Assembly (NCBI RefSeq): GCF_000247695.1
Contig: NW_004624881.1
Location: forward strand, 607,176-671,175
DNA length: 64,000 nucleotides
From: Heterocephalus glaber
Lineage: Eukaryota; Chordata; Mammalia; Rodentia; Bathyergidae
Direction: 5' to 3'
Of this stretch, positions 10,567 through 22,956 are shown piece after piece. The position numbers and the translations under genes were made by a program. Position 1 is the first letter of the stretch. Each line of letters begins with the position of its first letter. The notes under the pieces were generated by a model. The model did no database searches and was not told where the DNA came from. It saw nothing but the letters and a program-made list of their open reading frames with translations.

Positions 10567-13412
10567 TTTTATTCATTAATGTTGTATATTCTTAAATTTT
10601 GAACTACTCCTGTGCACTGTGCATTTTTAGCTGACTCTGTGTATTTTTATTGTCTATATGTGTCCTCATGTGTTTTTTTATGGTGAAGTACAAATGTATA
10701 TCTTAATTTTCTTGCTCAGTATTTTTTATATTTTATATCCCTTTCCTGAAACACTACAAGTCTTGTGTATTTTGACAAAATATTTTGAAAATATTTTCAA
10801 TATATGAAGTTAAGAGTAAAGATGGGCACCATAAGGAACAAGGCATGAGTTATATGTTCAACGTTAATACACGTCCGTGCTGTTGAGAGAAGCTCAGGTG
10901 CTGAGTCTGACCAACCTGGAGAAGTGCACTGAGTGGTTCTGTGAGAAGACCCTGCTGTCTGCACTGTGCTCTTCGCATTCAGTCTTCCACTCAGGCTGGG
11001 ATTAGTAACAAGGAGATTATACAAGGGGAAAACTTGGGCCTGAGAACAAGATAGGGTGATCAACACTGAGATCCTCAGAGGCTTCTTTCCTGCATTTACT
11101 AAAAACATTTTTATTCACTCAGTGAAAAGTAGGACACAAAACAACTGAATTTCCCCCAAATTTTATTTTGGAAGGTTTGCTTTCTGCCTGTGTTCTGAAT
11201 GAATAGATGAATCTCATGCTTTATTTACTCAAATTTGTGCATAAAGGAAAAAAAATATCACATGATTAATCCTCTCAAAATACACCCCTCATTTGGAACA
11301 AAATCACCTCATTCTTGCCACTTTCTGCAAGTCCTCTTTGTGTCTTTATGGATGTGATCAAATGCACAGTGCATTCCTGATGGATGTCATCTAGTGGAAA
11401 GGCAGGCTTACAGAAATATGACTGTGCATCCTCATCCACCTGAGCACTCAGCTGGTCCAGTGTGACTTCTAGCTCTGGCACCAAGTCAAAATGGTCATTG
11501 AAAGGGGAGCACGCTGAAAGATTCATATCATCAAGGTAGATGTGACATTACAACTAAAGACATCCATGAAATGAGACTTCTGAAACTGCTTCAGATAGAG
11601 GCAGTTATGATGGGATGAGTGCACTGAAGCCAGCTGGAGTGTTTTGAGGAGAATGAATGGCAATGTGAATTTTACTGAATTGTTTAAATTAGAGATTCAC
11701 TGTATATTTTGACAAGAACTTGTATAATTTGAGAAAGTATTTAAGTAGCTTTCTACCCTTTATAATGAGCCAGACTGTCAAAATATCATTTGGGATCTTA
11801 ATATAAAGAGATATGAAGGGGCCTATGTTCTGGGAGAACATGGTCTTGTGACCCTTGAATCTTGCACAATGAGAATGTCATGGGCAACTCCAGGGCACCT
11901 TAGGAACAAATATTTCAATCATTTCATGATTGACAAAGTTTCAATACTCAATCATGTAATTGTGTTTCTTGCTCTCTTGTGAGCATAGTATGATTCCTAC
12001 CATGTTACCTGTGTTCCCCTCAATGTATGAGTTTCAGGAATCTCTAGAGATGCTAAATGGCTTATTTAATAACTCTAGTCTCTAATAAAGAAATATTCTG
12101 AACTGATCACCCAGTTTCTATGCATGAGTCCTGCTGTTCGTTGAAGTTACTCCCAAGTTCTGACCAGAAGTCTTTTAGGATTTCTAGTGCAGTCTAGTTA
12201 TAGAAGTGCAATGGAATTCTTGCTAAGGGAAAGAATATAGAAGGAGAGGAGGGAGAGAGAGAGCAAACAATTGAATGTATTATTCCAGTGTAGCGATTCC
12301 CTATGCAAGTGCACTCATACCTACTGCAAATGTGTACTTTTAAAATTTTTAATTACAAATTACATAGGTTTATTAATATTCTGTGCTATATTTTCCCACA
12401 GTGAAAGTATTAGTGACTACAGGGAAGTGAGACAGACTCTTTAAAACCAGTAAAATTTTTTATAAATTGAAGAATAGGTAAAAAAGAGAATAAAAAGTGC
12501 ATCCCCCTATTTCTCAAGTGCTCAGCATCAGAAATGCTATGCTTATCAGGTATGGTATTTGCAGCAAATATTTTAATTTAGTAAGCACATGTGATTATTG
12601 AATATAGATAGTTAAGATGATCAGAATTTTCTAATTATACAGTCATGACACCAGAGAGGCAATTGATAGTCATGAGTCCAATCAGGGTAATTATGTAGTA
12701 TATGGTGAATAAATTCCTGATTTTTTTCTTCTTCTTCTTCAAAAAATAGTGCAACATAGAACCAAAGTATCACTATGAGTGCCCCTTTTTCTTATTAGTG
12801 TAGACAGTGAGATGCTATTTTATGGGGCATAACTAGCAGATATGGACAGCAGAGTTGGGAAAAGTTTCTCCCCAAAGCTGAGTCTCAGACCACCATGGAG
12901 GGCTTTGGCCATGGGCTGGGTGGTTCAAGAGAACTGTCTCCTCTTGAACACAGAGACAACCTGCAGAAACCCCTGTGGAGACCCTGAAACAACTCTCTGC
13001 CTACCCATTCTCAAAGTCATCGTGAGGTAGTCACTGCTGCAGCAAGAAAGAGGTCTCTTGCATAGACCCATTAGCAACAATCACTAACAAGGCAATTCAA
13101 GATTTCAAGTGATAGAATGCAAATGTTCACTGAATCCACCTTGATTTTCACACAACAGCTCAAAGGATGGTGACCTGGAGTGAGGGGTGAAGCTGAGAAA
13201 CCAAATTATGAGAACTAATCAACCCACATTCCCATCCTTTCTCTGTCTACTACATAAATTCTCAGATACCATATGTTCAGCACTGCATGGAACCAAGAAA
13301 GAAATCAAAAGGCAAGTTGGAAAATATCTCAATACAAATTATTACTACTCATTTCTAGTTTCATTTTATTACTCTGCCCATTGGCTACAGGTCACATGGC
13401 AGGGCTACAGAC
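10567..13412. other. Unit A downstream module and unassigned DNA
   Basis: The part at about 10800-11260 is the downstream module of the OR unit. It shares 'gagaagtgcactgagtggt', a 'gctgtctgcactgtgctctt' block and 'ccactcaggctggga' with 27960-28360, 41650-42060 and, inverted, 59580-59870. The remainder, 11270-13412, has no assignable gene. An 83-codon open frame on the minus strand (11275-11526) is unrecognised. A short GA-rich patch lies near 12240-12265. Confidence 0.5.
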
Positions 13413-14025
13413 ATGGACAGACTCACAATCTTCACAGAATTCCTCCTCCTGGACATCACAAGCTCCCAGATGCTCCCCACACCTCACCTGGTCTGATGTT
13501 TTTCATGCCCTATGTGGGAACTCCTGCTGGGCATCTCCCCACCATTTCTGCCCTCATCATCGACCCAAGACCACACTTTACAATGTACTTCTTTACATGG
13601 AGTTCTTCCCTCATAGATTTTGGTTACATTTCTGTTCCTGTTTTTAAATAATTCATGAATTATCTGACATGAAGCAAATAGCTTTTTCTTCCAGCCTGTG
13701 GCACTCAAACTTTCCTACTTCATTACTTTTTCCTGTCCTTATGATATACACCTGCTCTGATGTCCTTGCTCCCCTCTCCACTATGCCTGCTGTGACCTCA
13801 GGGCTGTGCACACTGGCAGCAAGGGGCTCATGGGCAGGCAGCTGGGTTACTCTGCTGTCCACACAATGACCATAACCAGATGACCTGCATGAAGACCAGT
13901 GGAATCCATTAATATTTCTGGGACAGACTTAGGTCCTAAGCATCTCACTGCAGACCACACAGATTCCTAAGTGTGTGGCTCTTGCTTTAAGCACTTGCAC
14001 TTCACTCTGTTCTGTCAACTTATTC
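13413..14025 (+). pseudogene. Degraded olfactory receptor pseudogene (copy B)
   Basis: The ATG at 13413 gives MDRLTIFTEFLLLDITSS, very close to the N-terminus of copy A, and hits TGA at 13494. Beyond this only scattered similarity remains: MYFF-like DNA near 13583, a 'tgtcctTATGATATACACC' block matching MSYDRY near 13734, and 'gaagaccagtggaatccatt' near 13894 where copy A has KTNVIQ. An antisense L1 cuts it off at about 14025. The 5' flank differs from that of copies A and C, so it may be a separate OR of the same family. It encodes nothing usable. Confidence 0.72.
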
Positions 14026-15610
14026 ATCTCCTGTGTTTTCATATTATATTTTTGATTTTTAGTAGTGTATGTTTGAGGTATATAATAGTTCCATTCTTCC
14101 TGGTAAGTAGGTACATGCACATATCATCTTTGTTTTTCTTTTAATTCAGCTCCCCTACACCCCGTTTTCACCCCTCCATTTCTTAGTCCCATTCTCTGCA
14201 AAAAAATTATCCTCTTATTTTATACAATCTATTTTTATCTTTCATCATTTATCTTTTGGGGTTTTCACATAAGAGAAACCATGTGTTATTTATGCTGTGA
14301 GTCTGTTGACTTCACTTAACACAATGATCTCAATGAGCATTCATTTTTCTCTAAATAACTAAGGTTCATCCTTCTTTATGAGAGGGTAGTACTCCATGAG
14401 TACACAGCTCTCATATTCTTTATCCATTCATCTATTGATGGACACGTAGGCAGATTCCAAGATTTAGCTACTATGAGCACTGGTGCTATAAACACAGGTA
14501 TGCATATATTAAATGAAATAGGATGTAGTTAGCTCTTTCAGGAAGATATCTAGAAGGGGAATAGCTGGGTCAAATACAATTTTAATTTTTTTTACTAATA
14601 GCCATACTGATTTTGATAGTGGTTGTACTAGTTGACATTCCCATCTAAAATGTTATTACCTGATTTCTTGATGATACCTAATCTTTCTGAGGTAACATGG
14701 AATCTCAGTATTATTTTAATTTTCATTTTTAATGGACAGATATGTTGAACACTTTTCACATATTTATTGGCCATTTATAATTCTTCAGACAAGTGTCTAT
14801 GCATTTCAGTTTCCTATTTTTGGTTGTAACTTATTTGGGATTGGTCTAATATCATTTAGTATTTCATATATCATAGATATTGTTCCTCTGTCCAAAGATT
14901 AGCTGGAAAAATATTTTCCTACTCTACACATTGTCTCTTCAGGTTGTTTGATGTTTCTTTTACTGTCCAGAAGCTTTAAAATTTGCAATGATTTCATTTG
15001 TTAATTCTTGGTACTGTATCATGTGCAACTGATGTGTGCAGAAAGTACTTACCTATTCCTCTGTTTTCAAGAACTTTACATATTATTTTAGTTTTGTGTG
15101 CTTCATTTTTATCATTTAGATCTTTGCTTCAAGTTGATTTTAGTTTGCCAAATTGTGTGACCTATGGGTATCAATAGACCTTCTCCATATGTATAGCCAG
15201 GTTACCTATTAAAATTTATTACAGAGGATATCTTTACTCCAGAGTATGATCTTGGTTCCTTCATCAAACATAGCTGAAAGTCCCTGGAGTTGTTTCTACA
15301 CCCTATATTTTGTTACATGGAACCACGTGTCTGTTTTTAACTCAATATCATGTTTTATTTACCATAAGAAGTTTGTAGTATAACTTGAAGTCCTGGATTG
15401 TGATGCCTGCCTTTTGGTTTGATTTTGTTACCCAGGATTGCTTTCGCTATTCTGGGTTCCTTCTGATTCCATAAGTATTTTAGAATGGATTTCTCTTTGC
15501 AGTGAGCAATGATATTTAGTTTTTTGATTGGGACAGATATAAATCTGTGCCTCAATTTTGTAAATATGGCCATTTTGATAATATTGTTTCAGTAATAATA
15601 TTGTTATACA
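14026..15610 (-). mobile_element. L1 LINE, 3' end and ORF2 C-terminal part
   Basis: Reading the minus strand gives L1 ORF2 C-terminal motifs, including SILKYLWNQKEPRIAKAIL (15430-15500) and, near 14380, the reverse complement of the YTMEYY block. The left part (14026-14220) is the 3' UTR side. Frames are broken throughout, and the 5' end is lost at about 15610. The insertion truncates OR copy B. Confidence 0.85.
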
Positions 15611-17125
15611 GTAATTGAACCTAATTTCTATTTTCTGATATTATGTTTGATCCCCTTTTTTCGGACTACAGGAGTTTTTGATCTAAAAAGCTCTCACTTG
15701 GTTAAAATTTATTTAACTACATTTTTGTTTCACAGCACAGGATCCTATTTATGTAGAGAGAGATTCTCTTGTATTTTATTAAATATGTACCACTGATTTT
15801 CCAATTTGAAATTACACATTAAATGAAAGCAGCTTGCATATCAAATTTTCTTTGCAATACATGCATTGCAGATATTTTTCTTCCACTTTTGTCTTAATTT
15901 TAATATATTTTAGTTTTACAATTTATTCAATCATGACTTACTCTTTTTAAATATATGTTATGGTCACAGGTAAATTCATTATGACCTGTATCTCTGATTT
16001 TGTACATAGCACACATGGTGATAGTGAGTCCATCAGGCTTGGGCAGCCCCACCACTATGACTTTGCCCATTGCAGTCCACACAGCCTCTCCTTTGGGCTG
16101 ATGCTGCTTGTTCCTAGTGGCTTCCCTTGGTCATTATTTACATTCTTGGACTTTCTCACTTCTGGCGGTCTCCATTGCAACTTTGGCTTCATTCCCACAG
16201 CTTCATACAACAAACTCTCAGAAGCTTCATGTCTGGCCTCTGGTAAGAAGCCTTCTGGCCCCATAATCCTGAATTCTGCACCCTAAACAACCAGCAGCAC
16301 ATGGATGATGCCATGGGCTATCATCAGGTTGTGAAGTGTCATGGCTCATGAATCATGGCTCCAGGAGCCTCTGACTACTAGGATAGGCAAGTATCATGAA
16401 ATAACACTGAAAGAAGCAATTATCTACACAGCCATTCTTCATCAAGGGGATCAGGAGCTCACTTCTCAAATGACAAATTTATACTTAGCATCCTTTTGCC
16501 AGCAATAAATGGGGTTTTGCCAATTTGGAGTGTGTATTGATGCTATCTTTCTACTTGTTCTTGTTCAAAGGACTTAATTTCTTTAGAGTGGCACTAGTCT
16601 CTACTGAAACCAAACTTCCTTTGATGCCAACAGTACATGTGCTTCTATTTGGGCCAAAATTTAATATTTTAAACTTTTTTCTGTTCTATATTTTACCCTA
16701 GATTTTCACTATACATAGGCTTAAAAGCAGACAGCAGTACTTATGACACACTGTGAATGTTGCACTGCCATAAAATTTCCTACACTAGGACAATTAGTCC
16801 CCCTGCTTTAATCACAGCCTTATAAAAAGTCTCAGGACATGGGCAGAATACAAAGTGATATTTTGATGAATGTGTTACATTAGTGCTTCTTGTCTACTTC
16901 CCTAAACCATTCTTATTCCATGTGAAAGTTTCTGAGCCTGGCCTCTATTCTCCCCATTCCTATTAGTCTTCTGGTCCACTGAACTCTAAGCAGAATCACC
17001 ATCAAGTTCTGCATACTAAATTGTAGGGCTCCTCTGTCCCTTCAAACCTTTCCAAACTCCTCCATCTAACCAATTATAAACTTCATGGTCAGGCACAGTC
17101 CCAGCAATGACTCTGCACCTGGTCC
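15611..17125. other. Unassigned AT-rich DNA with a repeat-like block
   Basis: No gene is recognised. At 16000-16300 the DNA is more GC-rich and carries a 108-codon open frame on plus and a 69-codon one on minus; neither resembles a known protein. The texture suggests an old LTR or internal retroelement piece, but I cannot assign it. 16900-17125 resembles a retroviral-LTR flank and runs into the MaLR-like LTR that follows. Confidence 0.3.
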
Positions 17126-17440
17126 ATTTTTTCTGGTGTGGTCCCATCTCTGGATCCAAACACATGACACCCACAAGTTAAAAGAGCAGATGTTTAATTT
17201 GGCTAATTGTTTCAGAGGATTTTGTCCTGGGCAGCTGACTTCAAGGCAGGAACATCATTATTGAAGGACATGATGAAGCCAAAGTCTAGAGCAAGGGAGT
17301 AGTGCCAGAAAGGAAGGGGTTAGAGATCAAGTATAGAATTTAAGGTCATGTCTCCATGACCAAGACAGATACATCCATAATCACACTTTACTCTTCCCAT
17401 AGGTGGCTCCCAGCCCAGTCAATCTGACAATAAAGATGAA
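17126..17440 (-). mobile_element. MaLR-like LTR, antisense (unit C)
   Basis: Plus-strand order 'gatgtttaatttggctaatt', 'gtttcagaggattttgtcc', 'gcagctgacttc', 'gcaggaacatcat', then a dated tail is the antisense layout of MST/THE1-like LTRs. The right part is also present in unit A near 7080-7160, so the LTR predates the duplication that made A and C. Confidence 0.55.
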
Positions 17441-20400
17441 TTATCACACTCAGTATCCCACATTAGAATGATTGTCCAAATCCTTCAGCATTGGTGCCAC
17501 TCTCTGTTATTGTCAAAATTTATTTATTTGGTTCTAGAGAAGAAATTGCAATTCATGATGTCAAGTTACTTAGATGATTCTTTATACTATCATTTCCTCA
17601 TTATTCTAACCAGAGTGTGATCATTTGACAGGTGGTAGATGTCCATATATGAGCATGTAACAGTCTTGAGACTTCAGCACATGGGGAAGAAAATTAGAAT
17701 GGATGAGGGAAGATAATAGTGACTGAGTATATTCTTCATGAAGAACCTTCAGCAAACCAACAAACCAAAGTGAATACATCATAAGTGAGCCATCAGAAGG
17801 ATTTGTGTTCCCTCAGTAGCTCATATGTCAATGTTTTTCAGCAGAGTTTCCACCACATGAGATGGATTTACTCAAGTACATCGTTAGGTGTTGACAGTCA
17901 TCACAATCTCTGATGTTCATCTAACAAATGGTATATGGAAATCCCATTGCCTATATCAATTTTGAAAGAGAAGGGGAGTTTTCTGAGCAATGATAGCTTT
18001 AGCTGGAGTAGACAATGTTTGAGCTAGTTTTCTTGTCATAACTTCATTTAAATTTATCCCAAGCCAATGTAGTAGCATTTTCCAAAAAGATGTACACATA
18101 GGTGTGCTTGTGCCCAATGTCAAATTCTTCTTTGTGCTTTAGTGCAAAGTAAGATTTATAGATAAATATTGAGTTTCAATTAGCTATAAGTGATCCTGGT
18201 AACAACAGAATTACTTTCCACTTTCTGTAACATGAAATTGCTCACATGTAAGCTAGCTCAATAAATCCTACACAGATAAAATTATGGTCTGGACACACAG
18301 AGAAGAAAGCTACCTGCAGGATCCTGTGGGCCTTTGTTTGCACCACTAGGGAAGGACCAGTAATATGCATGTCTGAGGCTACATTATTGAAAATGAAGAT
18401 ATTTTTGAATGTTAGTAATCAATAGAAAATTAGAGTTATGATTTTATTTCTGAACTGTTGCAATATCTCCTATTTAATTTTCTTATATAATCTGTGACAT
18501 TATTTAACTTTAAAACCCTCACTGTACATTTTGTGTAGCACTACTTTAAAGTTGCCATTCTGAAAGAGTGAAAATAACCCTAAAGAGTCAGTTGGTACAT
18601 CTGATACTTTGATTGAATTTCATTACAAGGTAAAGCAGAGAACCTTAAAGACTGTGAAAATACTCTTGTTTAATATGATGTTGTGGCTTCTCTATGGTCC
18701 AACTTCTAACATAGGTTCCCCAATGTGAGGAGAACAAGGGATGATAGACTCTTTAACAGGTGGGCCTACTGAGAGGCAAATAAAGTTTAGGTTAGAGCCC
18801 TCAGAACAGTTTCATAGAGTACCTCCAGGAGTGACCTGTGTACCAAAAGTTTGCTTCAATATAGCAAGCTTCCATCAGCTGCTCACCAGCACCAGTACCC
18901 ATGCCATGCTCTTGGAAATCCAGAACTGTGTGATAAATAAATACACCGAAAAAGTAAATTCATCACCATAGGCATTTTGTTGTGCTGAGGACAAAAAAGA
19001 ACAAGACACAGGACACAGAATGTTGGACTAGTTTTCCTGAAGGATTACAAGTTCCTACTTACTACTCTTTTCATGTATCATCATAAAAGCTACACTGAGG
19101 GAAAGGAAGCTTTGTGGAAACAGGGGAGATGAGCCTTGGTCCCTGATCCTGGGAAAGCTGTGCATCAGTCATCTGCTTTTGAGGGGAAACCTCCTGACCA
19201 GGGCAGCTTGTGGGATTGGTTGAACAAGAAAGAAACTATCTTGCATCAATATAGGACCAAAGGGGTCATAACTGTAATTGTACTTTTATACATTGCTGGT
19301 ATTCTTCATCTATTCCACAAAACAACATCTGATTCCTTAAGGAATAATTTAAGGTCTGGAAGTGAAGCCCTATCAGTGAATATTTTATGCTCTGATTTTA
19401 AATGTTTAGCCTCACTATGGGTTGTGTATGATTTTGTAATATTTTGTGTTGAATCTCTGGAAAACATGTACACAGAGGATGTGTCCTCTTCTAATCACAG
19501 CACACTGAATGTGAAATGCTGACACTTCAGGAATTTACTATAATGTAAGTAAATTAATTTTACAATCAGTTCTGAACTTGAAAATTAATTGAAACTTCAA
19601 TAATGCATGAAAAATATTTCTTTTTTATTAAGTGTCATACACATGAACTATGTCTTAACAAACTCTATTAGAAATTTAATTTGTCTCAATGGTGTGGCGA
19701 AAGAATCCTGGCCAATTAGAGGCTGGACAAAACATGTGCTCCTTGGAGCTGGGATCACCAGGTCCCCAGATCTCATCAGAAGTGTGACCCCTACGTGTCC
19801 TTGGTGAACACTCACCAGGCTCACAGGTATTTCAGAAGCAGGGCTGCACATATGGTCCAAACTGGAGTCTCACTGTAAAGTGACTTTGCATGTACTCACT
19901 GAAGAAAGAAGCAGTAGCAAGGATCTCATCAAGCCTCTTCCTATCGAGTAAAATCAACATTCATGTTAGTGAGTAAGGTTACACTCAGTGCTTCACTGCT
20001 CAGATTCCTTTGTACATGTGAATTTCTGCATTTCCACTAACATTAATAATGCATAAGAACATGAACACACTAGAACATGTGAAATGCAGATTTCAAAATC
20101 TTAAGCTAAGGTAACTATTTCAGTTCCATATGATGTATGTGTACTTGTTGAATAGAATAATCAGGCTGTATCAGATTCTGGTGTATATTTTATGTAATTA
20201 CTTCTTCCAATGTTTTCCTAGGTGCTGTGTTTCATATGTGGCCCAGGTCCAAAGGCAGAAATTATAGTGAGGGAAATTTACCCTGGAATAGAGCATCAAC
20301 ACATGCAAATTTAATATTGCCTTGAGCAGGATTTAAAAAGGTAACTAAAAAATCCTTAAGCTAATGGAATTTATTAGAGCATTTCATGGGAATAAATTCA

Positions 20401-22250
20401 TGCAAGCAAACATAGCCTTTACATTAACAAAAAAAGTTAAGATGTCTACTATAGTCATTATTATGGTCAATTTTTATTAAAAAAACTCAATTTCATATAT
20501 AAAATCATAAAGCTGATTTTTAGATATGTTATTATATTTCACCCATTTCACAATTTATGGGGAATTAGCAACCATGCTCATTCTATCATCCACATTTTAA
20601 AATAGTGGGCCAAATAATTTCAATGTATCACTAAGAACAAAAACAAGAGGGATAATTCTTGGATTTCCTCTTCTGCACAGGATCAGGATGTGCTGTGCAG
20701 AATGGAAATGTAAGGTGAATTCAGCTCAGGGAACCTTGAGAATATGTTTGTACTGAGAAAGAGGGTCATGTAATAAGAAGAGATGGAAAAAGGGAACCAG
20801 GTTTCCAATGACCCCATTTGTTATTTTAATGAAGGAAATTAAAAATCACCATAGTGTGGTTTGCAGACATGATTGTACACCATGTCGCAGTATCAACCTC
20901 ATCATGTAGCACTGGATTTGAGATTGACATTCTGTGCTCAGAGGATTTTTTCTTCAGAGAAATAAAGGTACTGAGAGGAAAAAAATACATGTAATTCAAA
21001 GAATAACCAACAAAAAAATTCCTATATAGTATTTGAAAACATTTAAAGCCATATGAATGTATCACTGTCAGGAAATCATTATTTTTATGCACATAAAAAG
21101 CATAATTGTGAATTTGTAATGACAAAGTAATTACCTATAAAGTATTAGAGGTGCAGATGTTAATATTTTCAACACTATAATCTCTCAATTCTGCTTTTTG
21201 CCAATGAAAATAAAATTATACTGAAATTAAACCTCTTCTTAAAACTAATTTTCTTGCAGAAAAGTTAATTTCTAAGCAGAACATTTGTGATTTTAGTGCT
21301 TCAAAATAAGCACAGGTAAATAAATTAGTTTTAAAATAATGATTTAAGAATAATGAGATTTTTGTCAAAGACGAAAGCAAGCAGATGGAAATTCTGAGTA
21401 GAATGTTGGCACCTCATTAATTATTAGAATCCATTTGAGGAGAAGTTTGCAGGTAGGAAAACTACTTCAGTCTTTCTTTCTGTCTTCCTTTTATAAAATA
21501 CACAGACAAGGCTGTACAAGATGGGAACACCCTATACATTCTATACATTGTCAATATAAAATAAAATTTTTGCTTCCTACATGAAATAACATCTTGCATA
21601 GATAATGGTGCAAAGGGGAAATAAACGACTCCAACACAGGTCTGGAAGAGCATCTGCAGTGAGAGAATGTTGCAGTGTGACTGCCTTGGTATCATTTAAA
21701 TCAAAGTCATCATCAAACATGACCAGGTTCACATATTAGATCTGTTAGGGGAAAACTGATCACAGCATCGGCTACAAGAGGGGCTGCATCACAGTCATTC
21801 TTCTGTAGGACCTAGAGGATGAGGAACAGATGTGGGATTTTGAATACCTGGGGTTGTTACAGAAGCTCTCATAGAGAAGGTCAGAGAAAGCCACACAAAA
21901 GTGAAGCAAATGGAAAATACACTTGAGGTGTCCTGTAGAACTATAAAGGACTTAAATATGCTGAATAAGTAAAAGATTGCTGGTTCTTGGCTGCACTTTA
22001 AGTGCTTTATCAATTAGTTCTCACATTTTATAATCATACACACCAATAGAATATGGATCAGCAGTTTAAGAAAGGAAAAAAAAGGAAAATGTGCATTACT
22101 GTATTTCAAGATATCTATATCCATTTACTCTCTCCTGAATTCCTGATTAGAAGCCACTTTGTAGGTCTCATGAGTGGTCTACACTCTGCTGGTAACATCA
22201 CCTTCTCACTTTAACCTCTGACTCTGCAGAGACCATGGCAGGTGGGTAGA
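17441..22250 (+). repeat. OR unit copy C, upstream modules
   Basis: 17441-18150 matches 7170-7945 of unit A. 19560-20640 matches 25120-26040 (unit D) and 39860-40860 (unit E), with the shared 'tggccaattagaggctgga' block (variants in D and E) and 'gtgtccttggtgaa'. 20700-22250 matches 7950-9475. The module ends at 'ctgactctgcagagaccatgg' and an ATG at 22248-22250, which corresponds to the OR start codon of copy A, but no OR coding sequence follows. No independent gene is seen. Confidence 0.7.
18690..18970 (+). mobile_element. MLT1-like LTR remnant
   Basis: Features in order are a 'ggtgggcctactgagaggc' block, a central region, and 'aatccagaactgtgtgataa' followed by 'ataaatacac'. This matches the remembered MLT1-type ending in which 'ccagaactgtgagaaataaa' precedes the LTR end. 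It sits inside unit C and is absent from unit A. Confidence 0.5.
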
Positions 22251-22833
22251 CATGCTGAGGATTTCCTAGACAAGGTTTCTAGATGAAAGAGGAGGAGAAT
22301 TTGGATTCAGTTTTGAGACACATTGTGGCCAACATGTGCATTAGCCACAATGCATTGGGTTCAGTTCTTGGAATCAGAAAAATAAAACTCTTGGTATTGG
22401 GTGAATTCTGTATTTCTACATGTTCTGTAGAAAACACTGTTTTGTTCATGAGTTTGTTTCTTGCTTTTGTGTCATTGGAAAATTTTTGTGGTTTGTAGCT
22501 CAATGAACTTCTGTCAGTTTTTATTTTTGTTTTGTTTTGTTTAAACTCTTCCACAGGAAATTCACAGATCTCCCTTTTTTCCAGTTCAGCTACAGGAGCT
22601 CAATGTTATTTCTTTTGTGTTTCTTTTCTCTCTTGATTGAACATGTTCCTTGGAGCCTTGAGCTGCTGCCTTATTTGAAGAACTCCCCTGCTCTAGGGTT
22701 TAACAGTATACCTCCAACAGATATTCTCCTAGACATTTAGTGGTCATTCAGAACTTTTCCATGAATAGACCTGCCCCACTCCTGTTGTTTTCTCTTGGGC
22801 TTGGGGCTGGATCTTAGAATGTGTGCCTTAGCC
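22251..22833. other. Inverted downstream module and unassigned DNA before gap
   Basis: 22251-22395 is the downstream OR-unit module in reverse orientation. It aligns with plus-strand 59205-59340 of the inverted unit F ('ttctagatgaaa', 'gaatttggattcagtt', 'ggttcagttcttggaa') and with the reverse complement of about 28500-28650 of unit D. After ~22395 the similarity is lost and no gene is recognised up to the run of Ns. Confidence 0.6.
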
Positions 22834-22956
22834 NNNNNNNNNNNNNNNNNNNNNNNNNNNNNNNNNNNNNNNNNNNNNNNNNNNNNNNNNNNNNNNNNNN
22901 NNNNNNNNNNNNNNNNNNNNNNNNNNNNNNNNNNNNNNNNNNNNNNNNNNNNNNNN
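22834..22956. other. Assembly gap (123 Ns)
   Basis: There are 123 unresolved bases, immediately followed by an A12 run and degraded L1 sequence. The gap sits near the rearranged end of unit C, so order and orientation across it rest on the assembly. Confidence 0.99.

Noticed and set aside
15960..16286. 108-codon open frame
   Set aside because: No recognisable domain; both strands are open over the GC-richer patch and the region looks like an old retroelement.
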